From assembly GCF_001006305.1 (NCBI RefSeq), contig NZ_LBHJ01000003.1, positions 434,001 to 498,000 on the forward strand: a DNA stretch of 64,000 nt, written 5' to 3'. This document shows, in pieces, positions 8,087 to 16,680 of this stretch. The first letter of the stretch is position 1. The number at the start of each line of letters is the position of its first letter. The position numbers were made by a program, and so were the translations under genes. This DNA comes from Silvibacterium bohemicum (GTDB taxonomy: Bacteria > Acidobacteriota > Terriglobia > Terriglobales > Acidobacteriaceae). The notes under the pieces were generated by a model. The model saw only the letters and a program-made list of their open reading frames with translations. It did not search any database and was not told where the DNA came from.

Positions 8087-9301
8087 TTATTTCATCGCGG
8101 GCTCGGCTGTGGGCCGCGAGAGCTTCATTGCCTCTGCAGTGACGTCGGTGTATTTCAATCCTGCGCCGGTATTGAAAAGGACAACCTTGTCCTCGGGCTT
8201 CAGGAAGCCGGTTTGCAGCAAATGGTCGTAGGCCGCGGTTGCTGCAGCGCCTTCGGGTGACAAGAAGATTCCTTCATTCCTCGCCCAATCCAAGATGGAA
8301 GCGAGGATCTGCTCGTCGGTCAGCGCCAGTGCGGTTCCTTCGGATTTGCGCACTATGTCGAGAATGATCGCGTCGCCATAAGGCTTCGGCACGCGAAGGC
8401 CGGAGGCAAAGGTGGCGGCGTCGCGCCATGCTTCGCTGACTGAAGCGCCTTGCTCGAAGGCGCGTGCGACCGGAGCACAGCCGGTGGACTGTACGGCGAT
8501 CATGCGGGGACGGCGGCCGGGCTTTACCCATCCCAGTTCTTCGAGCTCTTCGAAGGCCTTCCACATCCCGATCATTCCGACACCGCCGCCGGTGGGATAG
8601 AAGACCGCATCGGGATATTGCCATCCCAGCTGCTCGACAAGCTCGTAGCCCATAGTCTTCTTGCCCTCGACGCGAAAGGGCTCTTTAAGGGTCGAGATAT
8701 CGAACCATCCCTCCTGCTCTTTGCGCTCGGACACGATGCGCGCGCAGTCGGAGATGAGCCCGTTCACCAGTGTTACCTTGGCGCCGTAGGCGATCGCTTC
8801 CACATAGTTTGCAAAGGGCACATCGGCAGGCATGAAGATGTGAGCTTCGATGCCCGCTGCCGCAGCGTAAGCCGCAAGTGCGCCGGCGGCATTGCCCGCC
8901 GAGGGGATCGCGATCTTGGTGATGCCATAATGATGGGCCAGCGTTACGGCCAGTCCCAATCCACGCGCCTTGAATGTGCCGGTAGGATTTGTGCCCTCTT
9001 CTTTCAGCCACACGCCCGCGTATCGCTTGCTGTGCAGCATCGGAGTCCAACCCTCGCCGAGGGTTACCGGTGGCACGTCCGGCAGAACCGATCGATAGCG
9101 CCACATTCCGGACCAGGGCACGCCTGCCGTGTCTCGCGCGATGACATCGTCCGGACGCGTGCCTGCCAGCGCGGAGAAATCATAGCGGACATAAAGAATT
9201 CCGGCCGGCGAATCGGGGCATACCGGACAGAGCGTCTGCGGCGTCTCTGCAGAGACATGGGCGTGGCAGCGGGAACATTCGAGAAAGGCGATTGCAGGCA
9301 T
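8087..9301 (-). CDS. thrC: Threonine synthase-like PLP-dependent enzyme
   Basis: 404 residues. An N-terminal zinc-ribbon-like segment (CSRCHAH...CPVC) precedes the fold-type II PLP domain. The lysine that would bind PLP lies in NPTGTFKARG near residue 115; PSAGNAAGALAAYAAAAG follows as the cofactor-phosphate and substrate region, and PTGGGVGMIGMW near 240 is the glycine-rich PLP phosphate loop. Threonine synthase converts O-phosphohomoserine to threonine; related enzymes are threonine or serine dehydratases. The setting (M14 peptidase 87 bases upstream, GntR regulator downstream) would also suit an amino-acid-catabolic role, so the exact substrate is uncertain. Confidence 0.8.
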   Translation of the reverse strand: MPAIAFLECSRCHAHVSAETPQTLCPVCPDSPAGILYVRYDFSALAGTRPDDVIARDTAGVPWSGMWRYRSVLPDVPPVTLGEGWTPMLHSKRYAGVWLKEEGTNPTGTFKARGLGLAVTLAHHYGITKIAIPSAGNAAGALAAYAAAAGIEAHIFMPADVPFANYVEAIAYGAKVTLVNGLISDCARIVSERKEQEGWFDISTLKEPFRVEGKKTMGYELVEQLGWQYPDAVFYPTGGGVGMIGMWKAFEELEELGWVKPGRRPRMIAVQSTGCAPVARAFEQGASVSEAWRDAATFASGLRVPKPYGDAIILDIVRKSEGTALALTDEQILASILDWARNEGIFLSPEGAAATAAYDHLLQTGFLKPEDKVVLFNTGAGLKYTDVTAEAMKLSRPTAEPAMK

Positions 9302-9388
9302 ACTTCTCCTAGAAAAAATGGACGGAAGCGGTCTTGGCGTCTCCAGTGGTTGAGTAGTGGTGGATGTGGGGGAGATCGAAGGAGTATC

Positions 9389-11983
9389 TCAGTGCGATTG
9401 CCCTCCTGATTCAACAGGCGCGGGCGTGGAGCTCGCGTAGAGAAGGGAATTGAAGAAGAGCTTGTAGGTGACCTCGGAAAGCGCGCGATACTGCGGGCGG
9501 AAGCCGAAGAGGATGATGCGGCCCTTGCCCATCGGCTCTTCTGCGATGGCGGACGTACCGTTGAGATACTTTCCTCCGAGTATCCAGCCGCTCAGCAGTG
9601 GCTTATCGCTGGTATAAGAGGCGACCGATTTCGCGTCTCCCGAGACTTTGAATGACGGGCTCGTCTCGAAGAAGACCGGGACCGTTGGCGTGGAACCAAA
9701 GCCTATCGGGTTCGAGGTATCGACGGAGACTTCGAGGATCGATCCCGGAACATAGAATTCGCGATTGGCTACGCCGTCGAGAACATTGCTCACATCTGGT
9801 GAGTCTTTGTGCGCGTAGACTCCCGAGGCCTTGTTCAAAGTAACGATGGTTCCCCCATCTTCTACGAAGGCCTTTAGAGCCGCTGCTCCGCTATCACCGA
9901 GTCCGCCCTTGTACTCCGGCGGCAGGGGCGGATTAGGAACGTGATTTCCTCCGCCTTCGCCGCGACCCGATCCTCCGGTGAGAATCGCCGATGGGGAGTT
10001 ATCGGGTAGCACGATGACATCGAACCGCTCATGCAGACTGCCTTTGCGGATTTCGTCATCGACGAGCCGCTTGTAGGGAATGTTGTTTTGGTCGAAGAGG
10101 AAGCGCGTCCATCCCTCGTCCATCGAAGGCACCCAGCTCTGGTAGAGACCGATGCGCGGCAGCGTGACCGCGAGTGCATTGCCTGTGACTGGATTCGCCG
10201 CCGTCTTGATGTCGATGGAGAACTGCTTCGCCGCCTGCTCCAGCTTCGGTTGCAGGCCGGCTTGCTGCGGGATGTAGATCGTGCCCGGCGTGTAGCCTGA
10301 GCCGGTCAAGCGATAGGCATGCACGCCCGACTGCAGCAGAGAAAAGAGCGCGTAAAGGCTGCTGTTGGTGGAATCATCGATGATGTATCCGGAGGCGTTC
10401 GCTTCCGCGCTCAAATGGCCGGCTGCTGGATCATCGCTTTCGACAGCCTTGGTCGATGCGTCGAACTTATGTGCGATCTCTGCAACCTTCACTCCGAAGA
10501 GCAACGGCAGCGTTTGCGCGGTTACGTCGTAAGGGCGCTGCGGAGGTCCGCCTGGATATTCGCGGAGGTCGGGATAGTGCTGTATTTCCAGCACCGTCTT
10601 TGCGAAGCTGCGGAAGGGCTGGTCGAGTCGAACGATGTAACTGCCGGCCGGATACGTTGCGCCGTCCGCATCGAACGAATTCGTCGCCTGTTGGACCTCG
10701 ACCGCAGCGGTGCGGAGCAGATTGATGAGCCGCGCGGTGACGACGGGATCGCGCTGGTCGGGTGGAATGACATATGCATACGGTCCCGACGTTGGATGCA
10801 CGGCATTCGAGCCCACGGTATAGAAGTCGGTGAGGAACTGCTCGCGATCGACCGCGGCTCTCCGCGCAATCGAAGACAGCGCCAGCAGCTGATACTCGAC
10901 GATGTCGCCCAGACGCCAGGTTCCGCCCATCCATGGATTGGGAAAGTTCCACGCCGCCGTTTTCGCATCGTATCCGATGCCGCGGCCGAGTTGATCGAAA
11001 GTTACATCGATAGGCGAGGCGATGTTGGCGCTGGCCGATTCGGTGAGGATGCGCAGGCCGTTGTGATAGCTGATGTAATCGCGCAGCGGCGACCAGAAGT
11101 CGTAGACGCCATGAATCAGCACGCCTGTTTTTCCGGCCGATGAAACATCCTTCGCCATGTTCGTTCCCAGTGCATTCATTGAGGAGACCAGCAGCGGGTC
11201 GACGTTGGGATCGATAGGATCGACCCACGGCGGCATATAGATGCGCGGGCCATCTGCGCCCATCTGGTGAAGATCGTAGAGGATCTGAGGATGCCATTCG
11301 TTGATGAGCTTCACCGTGTGGCGCGTCTCCGGCTGCGTGAATCCCACCCAGTCGCGATTGTCATCGTGGCCCGTGTAGTGGGCCCACAGAACGGGCGGAT
11401 TGCTGCCTTCGTAAGGTGTGCCGAGATACTTCTTATACCAATCGACCACCAGCTGTTCGCCATCAGGATTGAGCGAGGGAACGAGCAGCAGGATGACGTT
11501 CTTCAGAATGGCCTGTGTCTCGGGAGTGTTTTCCGTGGCCATGCGCCATGCGAATTCTGCCGCGGTCTGCGAGCTCGCGATCTCTGTCGAGTGAATATTG
11601 AAGGTGATCAACAGGATGGTCTTGCCTTTGGCGATGAGCGCCTTGGCCTGGTCCGGCGTGGTGCTGCGCGGATCGGACAGCCGCCGATTGATCTCCTGAT
11701 ACTCCGCGAGGTGTGCGAGATTTTCTGGTGCGGAGATGGTGAGGGCTACAAAGGGCCGACCCTCGTTCGTCTTACCCAGCTCCTGATACTTCACCCGATC
11801 CGATTGCGCAGCCAGAGTCTGGTAATACGAGGTGAGCTGCTTCCAGTCCGCAAGCTTGCGATCTGTACCCGGCTTGAATCCAAATACCTGTTCCGGCGAG
11901 GGAGCGGTCTTTGCGGGGGCTGCATGCAGCGCGGGCGAGGCCAGGAGTAGAGCAAGAGTCGCGATCAGGCCAGGTGTCTTCAA
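9389..11983 (-). CDS. Secreted M14-family zinc carboxypeptidase-like protein
   Basis: 864 residues with a Sec signal peptide (MKTPGLIATLALLLASPALHAA). The M14 domain covers about residues 45-400. The zinc motif is NIHSTEIASSQ (HxxE), the third ligand is probably the His of YDLHQMG, and RILTESASANIAS could supply the catalytic glutamate. The C-terminal half (about 400-850) holds mixed domains, including a glutamine-amidotransferase-like segment (DVIVLPDNSPSAI, LKAFVEDGGTIVTLN) seen in this peptidase subgroup. It should cleave peptides in the periplasm or outside the cell. The PLP enzyme and GntR genes follow downstream, and a TonB receptor plus S9 peptidase lie divergently, making a coherent peptide-degradation locus. 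Confidence 0.85.
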   Translation of the reverse strand: MKTPGLIATLALLLASPALHAAPAKTAPSPEQVFGFKPGTDRKLADWKQLTSYYQTLAAQSDRVKYQELGKTNEGRPFVALTISAPENLAHLAEYQEINRRLSDPRSTTPDQAKALIAKGKTILLITFNIHSTEIASSQTAAEFAWRMATENTPETQAILKNVILLLVPSLNPDGEQLVVDWYKKYLGTPYEGSNPPVLWAHYTGHDDNRDWVGFTQPETRHTVKLINEWHPQILYDLHQMGADGPRIYMPPWVDPIDPNVDPLLVSSMNALGTNMAKDVSSAGKTGVLIHGVYDFWSPLRDYISYHNGLRILTESASANIASPIDVTFDQLGRGIGYDAKTAAWNFPNPWMGGTWRLGDIVEYQLLALSSIARRAAVDREQFLTDFYTVGSNAVHPTSGPYAYVIPPDQRDPVVTARLINLLRTAAVEVQQATNSFDADGATYPAGSYIVRLDQPFRSFAKTVLEIQHYPDLREYPGGPPQRPYDVTAQTLPLLFGVKVAEIAHKFDASTKAVESDDPAAGHLSAEANASGYIIDDSTNSSLYALFSLLQSGVHAYRLTGSGYTPGTIYIPQQAGLQPKLEQAAKQFSIDIKTAANPVTGNALAVTLPRIGLYQSWVPSMDEGWTRFLFDQNNIPYKRLVDDEIRKGSLHERFDVIVLPDNSPSAILTGGSGRGEGGGNHVPNPPLPPEYKGGLGDSGAAALKAFVEDGGTIVTLNKASGVYAHKDSPDVSNVLDGVANREFYVPGSILEVSVDTSNPIGFGSTPTVPVFFETSPSFKVSGDAKSVASYTSDKPLLSGWILGGKYLNGTSAIAEEPMGKGRIILFGFRPQYRALSEVTYKLFFNSLLYASSTPAPVESGGQSH

Positions 11984-12175
11984 TGTCTTTCCTCCGGGAA
12001 ATCAGGCCGGTCGAAAGCCGCACAGAGATGGCGCTTTTCCCATCTGCGACGGAACGCTCCGGTAGTCGTGGATGATAAAAAGCGCGTCGACGATTCCGGC
12101 GCACGAGCAGCATCTTTGCGGATGACCGGCGATGTCCGGGGAGACCGGCTTCGAAGGAGAGAGAAGCCGGCTAGG

Positions 12176-12295
12176 GACAGCGCCGGAACCGACATATCCG
12201 GATCGGACATGCCGGGAGCGGACATGTCCGGATCGAATCTATCGAAAGCGAACCCATCGGGGCCGGACATATGCGGCGCGAGCCTGCGAGAGCAA
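12176..12295 (+). repeat. 15-bp tandem repeat encoding pentapeptide-like units
   Basis: About eight 15-base units run in register; GACATATCCGGATCG, GACATGCCGGGAGCG and GACATGTCCGGATCG are the best. In the open plus frame (12068-12601) they read DISGS-DMPGA-DMSGS-NLSKA-NPSGP-DICGA-SLREQ, which fits the A(D/N)LXX pentapeptide pattern. The rest of that frame looks random and lacks a ribosome site, so I list a repeat and not a gene. Confidence 0.5.
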
Positions 12296-12323
12296 CTCGA
12301 TGATGCGTCATGCGTGAGCGAAA

Positions 12324-12336
12324 TATATCACATATC
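12324..12336. promoter_or_regulatory. Candidate GntR operator, site 2 (TATAT-CAC-ATATC)
   Basis: 13-base palindrome with one mismatch to GATAT-N3-ATATC, about 340 bases upstream of the M14 peptidase start. The 12-mer TATCACATATCA (12326-12337) recurs as its exact reverse complement at 12634-12645. It is probably bound by the same regulator as site 3. Confidence 0.45.
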
Positions 12337-12634
12337 ATGTCGCGGTCCAGTCTGCGTGGTCGATAGTTTGCTGAAGTTCGTGAGAAGTTGCGATAGTTCA
12401 GCGATTGTATGCGAGAGGCTTCAGCAGCAGCTCACGCGCATATGCGCTGCGCGCTCCATAAGCAATTTTTATCGAGCTTCTACGCGCGCCGAGCGCGGCG
12501 ATATATTCCGTTGCATCTTCGCATCGCCGCCCGTCATCAATAGCAGAAAAGGCAGTTCGAGGTATTTGTACTCGCATGAAAGATTCGTCAGGCAAGCGTG
12601 AAAGTTTCCTTAAAAAAGGACTGGACGAGTGTCT

Positions 12635-12647
12635 GATATGTGATATC
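12635..12647. promoter_or_regulatory. Candidate GntR operator, site 3 (GATAT-GTG-ATATC)
   Basis: A perfect palindrome GATAT-N3-ATATC preceded by TGTCT, matching the site before the GntR gene (TGTCTGATAT-N2-GATAT). It lies about 490 bases upstream of the TonB receptor start, in AT-rich DNA. Binding by the GntR/FCD protein is inference. Confidence 0.5.
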
Positions 12648-13133
12648 TTGACTGAAATCAAACGATCCGCAAGCTTATTCCGGACCCGCCAATTGCCTTT
12701 TCTTTGGTTGTCCTTTTGTTAAGCGGACGAGTGCATGTGTTGGTTCTGAATGAGCGGTAACAAGAGTTAGTTGCCGCTCCAGCTTTCTTTAGGACTCTTA
12801 GCGTTTCCGGAAGCGATTGCGTTCGTCTCTTCTCGTCACTCAGAACTTCTTGCTTTGTAACTCCGTAGAGGATTCATGAAGGTATTCGACATCTCTGGCC
12901 TCTCCATCGCGATGCTGTTGGCGCTTCGCGCCACTCCGCGGGAGTTTGTGCGATGTCGCCCTCTTAGTTCCTCTTGTTGTAGCCGCTGAATTCCGGCGAT
13001 ACCGCCGATCGCGTCTGCTTAGAGTCCGGACATGGCTCCGCCTTCGTGTGCGCGGCCACTGTCCTACGTGGAAATCCCAAAAGAAGCCTTGTCTAAGGCC
13101 AACTGTTTTTCTTTTTTTTCCTCAGGAGGCAAG

Positions 13134-16100
13134 ATGTCTCGTAAGAATCGCTCTCTATTTTTTTGGCTTAATTTCCCCTCATTCCTGCTTATTGCTTTTC
13201 TCCTCGCGCCGTGTCAGTTGGGATGGTCGCAGGCACAGACCGGCGGCGGCCTTCGCGGCACGGTGAAAGACACCTCCGGTGCGGTAGTCACGACCGGCAC
13301 CGTGCACCTGGTGGACCCCGCGACCACGAGCGAACATGTTCAGAACCTGAATGCTGCAGGGCAATTCACCTTCAGCGACATTCCTCCCGGAACGTATACG
13401 CTGCGCGTAGATTCCGCAGGATTTCAATCGCAGGAGTTCGTGAAGGTTGAATTCATCCTGAATGAAGTGCGTGAGTTGAATGTAACCCTCACTCCGGGCA
13501 ATGTAACGCAGCAGGTCGAGGTGCACTCCGATCAGGCCAGCGTCGTTACTCTGCAGACCGAGGTCGGCACGCTCATCGACGAGCAGCGCATCAAAGAGCT
13601 GCCATTGAATGGACGCGACTTCCAGAACCTCATCTATCTCGCACCCGGCGCGACGCGCAGTGCGGGTGGCACGGGACAAGGCTCGACGATCTCCGCCGGC
13701 GGCTCGAGGCCGACCAATAACAACTTCCTCATCGATGGCGGCGATGCGAATGATCCGCGCGTTCCCTCGGGCTCAGCTGGCAATATCGGGAACGTGACCA
13801 GCAGCGTTCCGCTCGATGCAATCGCCGAGTTCAACATCATCACCAGCGGTCCCACCGCGGAATTCGGCCGCAGCTCCGGTTCTGTGCTCAACGTAGTTAC
13901 AAAAACAGGAACGAATGATCTGCACATCTCCACGTGGGAGTATCTGCGCAATTCCGCTCTGAACACGCGCAACTTCTTCAATCCTGTCGGATTCAAATCG
14001 CCGTTCCAGCAGAATCAGTTCGGCTTCTGGGCGGGTGGAAAGATCATTCCCGACCGCACCTTTTACTCCGTCTCCTACGAAGGCTTTCGCCAGCGCTCCA
14101 CATCGCCCACCAATGTACAGATCCCTACCGCCCAATTCATTGGAGCTCTGACCAATCCCCTCGCCCACTCTATTTTTCAATCGGTATATCCCTCCGTACA
14201 AGGGCAGGCCTTTAGTCCCACCAATACATCGACCTGGGCGACGACGGTCAATCGCAATATCGCTAACGACGTCGATGCGGATACGGGATTCGCGCGCTTC
14301 GACCAGATCTTCTCGTCGCGCAATCAGGGGTTCGCCACCTTCAGCATCGTCGATGCTGTGCCGTCGGCGGCCCACAACGGCGGCAACCTCGCCGGCACCG
14401 GAGTCGGCGAAACTCAGCGCGTTTATCACATCGTGCTGCAGGATACTCATACCTTCACGGCGAACTTGCTGAACAGCGCGCGCATCAGCTATCAACGCAC
14501 ACCAACGGCCTTCCCCACAGAAGATCCATCCACTGGGGCGCTGGAAGCCGGCGCTCTCCGCACCGGTGGTCCGAATGCGGGGCAGAATTTTTCTTCGTCG
14601 GTTGCTAGCCCCAACGGACTTCCTACCATCTCCTTCAATTCCGGACGCTTCAACACGATCGGTATCGCCAGCAACCAGCCGCAAGGCCGGGCCGAGAACG
14701 TGTTGACATATCAGGATTCACTTTCCTGGGAACATGGCCGGCATCTGTTCAAAGCCGGTTTTCAGCTCAGCCGTGTTTACGACAACACGACCTTCAGCAA
14801 CGCCATCCGTCCTTCCATCGCTCTGCTCGATACCAGCTTCGCGAATATCAACGCACTGGCACTCAACTCGCAGGCGCAGGATTTCTACAACTCTGGCAGC
14901 TCCGAGCGCGGCTACAGGTTATGGGAGCAGGGCTACTTCGTCGAAGATACCTACCGGATAACCAACCGGGTCACGATCAACGCCGGACTGCGCTATGAGC
15001 TTTTCCCGCCGTTCACGGAAGTGAACAACCTGCTCTCGAACGCCTATATCCTCAATGCCAACGGTAGTCCGAACAAGTGCGAGTCGCTTCCTTTCAACAG
15101 CGATCTTTCGAACGTCGCGGTCGTTAATCCGTCGAAGTTCGGGATCGGCAACTACTGCTCCAAGTACGACGATTTCGGGCCGCGCCTCGGCGTAGCGTGG
15201 GATGTTCGCGGCAATGGCGAGACCGTCGTTCGCGCCGGGTACGGTGTGTACTACGACCGCGTCTTCGGGAACGTCTACGGCAACACGCGATTCAACCCGC
15301 CCTATACCGTATCCGCCACTCTCACCACTGGCGATTACACCGGCGCGCTGGCGCCTTCCACGGTCAATACAACGACGCCATACAGCCTCACCACCGTCGA
15401 CCCCGCTCTCCGCAATCCGCTCACGCAAAGCTTTAATCTTGCGGTTGGACAACAGATCGATAAAGACTCCGTGCTGACCTTGACGTATGTCGGCGCGCTT
15501 GGCCAGAGACTGCTGGCGACCCAGCGGCCGGACTTCGGAACCAGCTTTGCATACCAGTTCCGTCCTGCCAACACGGGACCAGCCGCGCGTTCGGAGCAGG
15601 ACATTGCCAACACTCTCATCCGTCCGCCGTTTGCGGACTTCACCCATCACGATTCGGCTGCGTCGTCCGGCTACAATGCGCTGCTGGCCGATTATCGACG
15701 CAGGCTATCGCACGGTCTCACTGTAGAGGGAGCCTATACGTGGAGCCACAGCCGGGACGATCTCTCCGACGATGTTGCAGGCAGCACCGACTCCTCTTTT
15801 CCCCAGGCGACGATCGAGAATCTGGTAGCTCCTTATATGGCTGCCAACAGCAACTGCCCGGCCGCGCAGGGTAACGCGTCATCCGCGGCAAGACTTACTG
15901 CGGCTGTGCAGTGCGCGAGCGGCCAGCCGAATCTCACCCAGGCGCAGGCTGCCACTCTGTTCCTCTCCCAGTACACCCGCGTCGCGCCCATCAAGTGGAA
16001 CTTCGGCGATTCGGCTTACGATGTGCGCAACCGCTTTGCGGGCAGCGTGATCTATCAGCTCCCCATCGGCAACGGACATGCTCTGTTCGAGAACCTGAAT

Positions 16101-16622
16101 CCGGTGGCCAACAAGTTCGTTGAAGGATGGGCCATCAGCTCGATCGTGGATTCGCAGTCCGGTACTCCGTTTCTACCGACCACTGGAGCCGATTCCAATC
16201 GTGACGGCGACACCAACGACCGCGCCGTTGTAACTGGCCCACTCGGTCCGCACAGTGGACACTTGGTGAAGAATTTCAGCGGCACAACCCCGGTCGTCCA
16301 CTTCTTCTCGAGCTGCCTCACCAGCGCCTGCGGATTAGGCGCGGGTGACGGCGTTGTCGATCCTCGCGAGCGTATCTCCCGCGGCTTGCTGCGCGAGCCC
16401 GGCATCAACAACTGGGATATGCAGCTGGTGAAGCAAACCAATATCCACGAGAAGTTCAACATGCGCTTCAGCGCTGACTTCTTCAACGTACTCAATCACA
16501 CGAACTTCTCCACTCTCACCTCGAGCATTGCCAGCTCAACCTTCGGGCAGGCGCTTTCGCAGCGCTCTCTAGGACAGACCGAGTCGCGGCAGATTCAATT
16601 CGGATTGAAATTGCAGTACTGA
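13134..16622 (+). CDS. Oar-type TonB-dependent receptor 1
   Basis: Start ATG at 13134 with CAGGAGGCAAG directly upstream; the frame is open to 13032, but that start lacks a ribosome site. 1162 residues. A signal peptide (SLFFWLNFPSFLLIAFLLAPC...WSQA) is followed by a carboxypeptidase-regulatory beta-sandwich (GGGLRGTVKDTSGAVV ... GTYTLRVDSAGF), the plug (KELPLNGRDFQNL, NNFLIDGGDAND, VLNVVTKTGTN) and a large C-terminal barrel ending FFNVLNHTNF ... LKLQY with a terminal aromatic. It should import a large ligand across the outer membrane with TonB energy. The S9 peptidase gene downstream and divergent M14 peptidase suggest peptides as ligand (inference). Confidence 0.92.
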   Translation: MSRKNRSLFFWLNFPSFLLIAFLLAPCQLGWSQAQTGGGLRGTVKDTSGAVVTTGTVHLVDPATTSEHVQNLNAAGQFTFSDIPPGTYTLRVDSAGFQSQEFVKVEFILNEVRELNVTLTPGNVTQQVEVHSDQASVVTLQTEVGTLIDEQRIKELPLNGRDFQNLIYLAPGATRSAGGTGQGSTISAGGSRPTNNNFLIDGGDANDPRVPSGSAGNIGNVTSSVPLDAIAEFNIITSGPTAEFGRSSGSVLNVVTKTGTNDLHISTWEYLRNSALNTRNFFNPVGFKSPFQQNQFGFWAGGKIIPDRTFYSVSYEGFRQRSTSPTNVQIPTAQFIGALTNPLAHSIFQSVYPSVQGQAFSPTNTSTWATTVNRNIANDVDADTGFARFDQIFSSRNQGFATFSIVDAVPSAAHNGGNLAGTGVGETQRVYHIVLQDTHTFTANLLNSARISYQRTPTAFPTEDPSTGALEAGALRTGGPNAGQNFSSSVASPNGLPTISFNSGRFNTIGIASNQPQGRAENVLTYQDSLSWEHGRHLFKAGFQLSRVYDNTTFSNAIRPSIALLDTSFANINALALNSQAQDFYNSGSSERGYRLWEQGYFVEDTYRITNRVTINAGLRYELFPPFTEVNNLLSNAYILNANGSPNKCESLPFNSDLSNVAVVNPSKFGIGNYCSKYDDFGPRLGVAWDVRGNGETVVRAGYGVYYDRVFGNVYGNTRFNPPYTVSATLTTGDYTGALAPSTVNTTTPYSLTTVDPALRNPLTQSFNLAVGQQIDKDSVLTLTYVGALGQRLLATQRPDFGTSFAYQFRPANTGPAARSEQDIANTLIRPPFADFTHHDSAASSGYNALLADYRRRLSHGLTVEGAYTWSHSRDDLSDDVAGSTDSSFPQATIENLVAPYMAANSNCPAAQGNASSAARLTAAVQCASGQPNLTQAQAATLFLSQYTRVAPIKWNFGDSAYDVRNRFAGSVIYQLPIGNGHALFENLNPVANKFVEGWAISSIVDSQSGTPFLPTTGADSNRDGDTNDRAVVTGPLGPHSGHLVKNFSGTTPVVHFFSSCLTSACGLGAGDGVVDPRERISRGLLREPGINNWDMQLVKQTNIHEKFNMRFSADFFNVLNHTNFSTLTSSIASSTFGQALSQRSLGQTESRQIQFGLKLQY

Positions 16623-16630
16623 CCACGAAC

Positions 16631-16670
16631 GGGCGGGCAGCCTGACTAAGCTGCCTGCCCCTCTTTTTTT
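16631..16670 (+). terminator. Rho-independent terminator after TonB receptor 1
   Basis: GGGCGGGCAGC (16631-16641) pairs with GCTGCCTGCCC (16650-16660), including one G-U pair, around an 8-base loop. CTCTTTTTTT follows. The T-run touches the GGAGG ribosome site of the next gene, so read-through transcripts would fold here just before translation of the S9 peptidase. The hairpin may attenuate expression and need not fully stop it. Confidence 0.85.
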
Positions 16671-16680
16671 GGAGGCTCCA

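Larger units (their letters stand above)
11984..13133. other. Long divergent intergenic region (M14 peptidase / TonB receptor)
   Basis: 1.15 kb with no gene I would defend. It contains a 15-bp-period tandem repeat (12176-12295), two copies of the GATAT-type palindrome (12324-12336 and 12635-12647), an AT-rich stretch around 12600-12720, and a pyrimidine-rich leader ending in the strong ribosome site CAGGAGGCAAG of the receptor gene. The TonB receptor mRNA leader may therefore be long. Confidence 0.5.

Noticed and set aside
12068-12601. 177-residue plus frame including pentapeptide-like units
   Set aside because: Only the repeat part looks protein-like; the flanks look random, no ribosome site is present and two operator-like sites surround or overlap it. 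Reported as a repeat and a finding instead.
12324-12647. Inverted 12-mers as ends of a small mobile element
   Set aside because: Spacing of about 300 bases could suit a MITE, but there is no target duplication and the same palindrome occurs before the GntR gene, so operators are the better reading.
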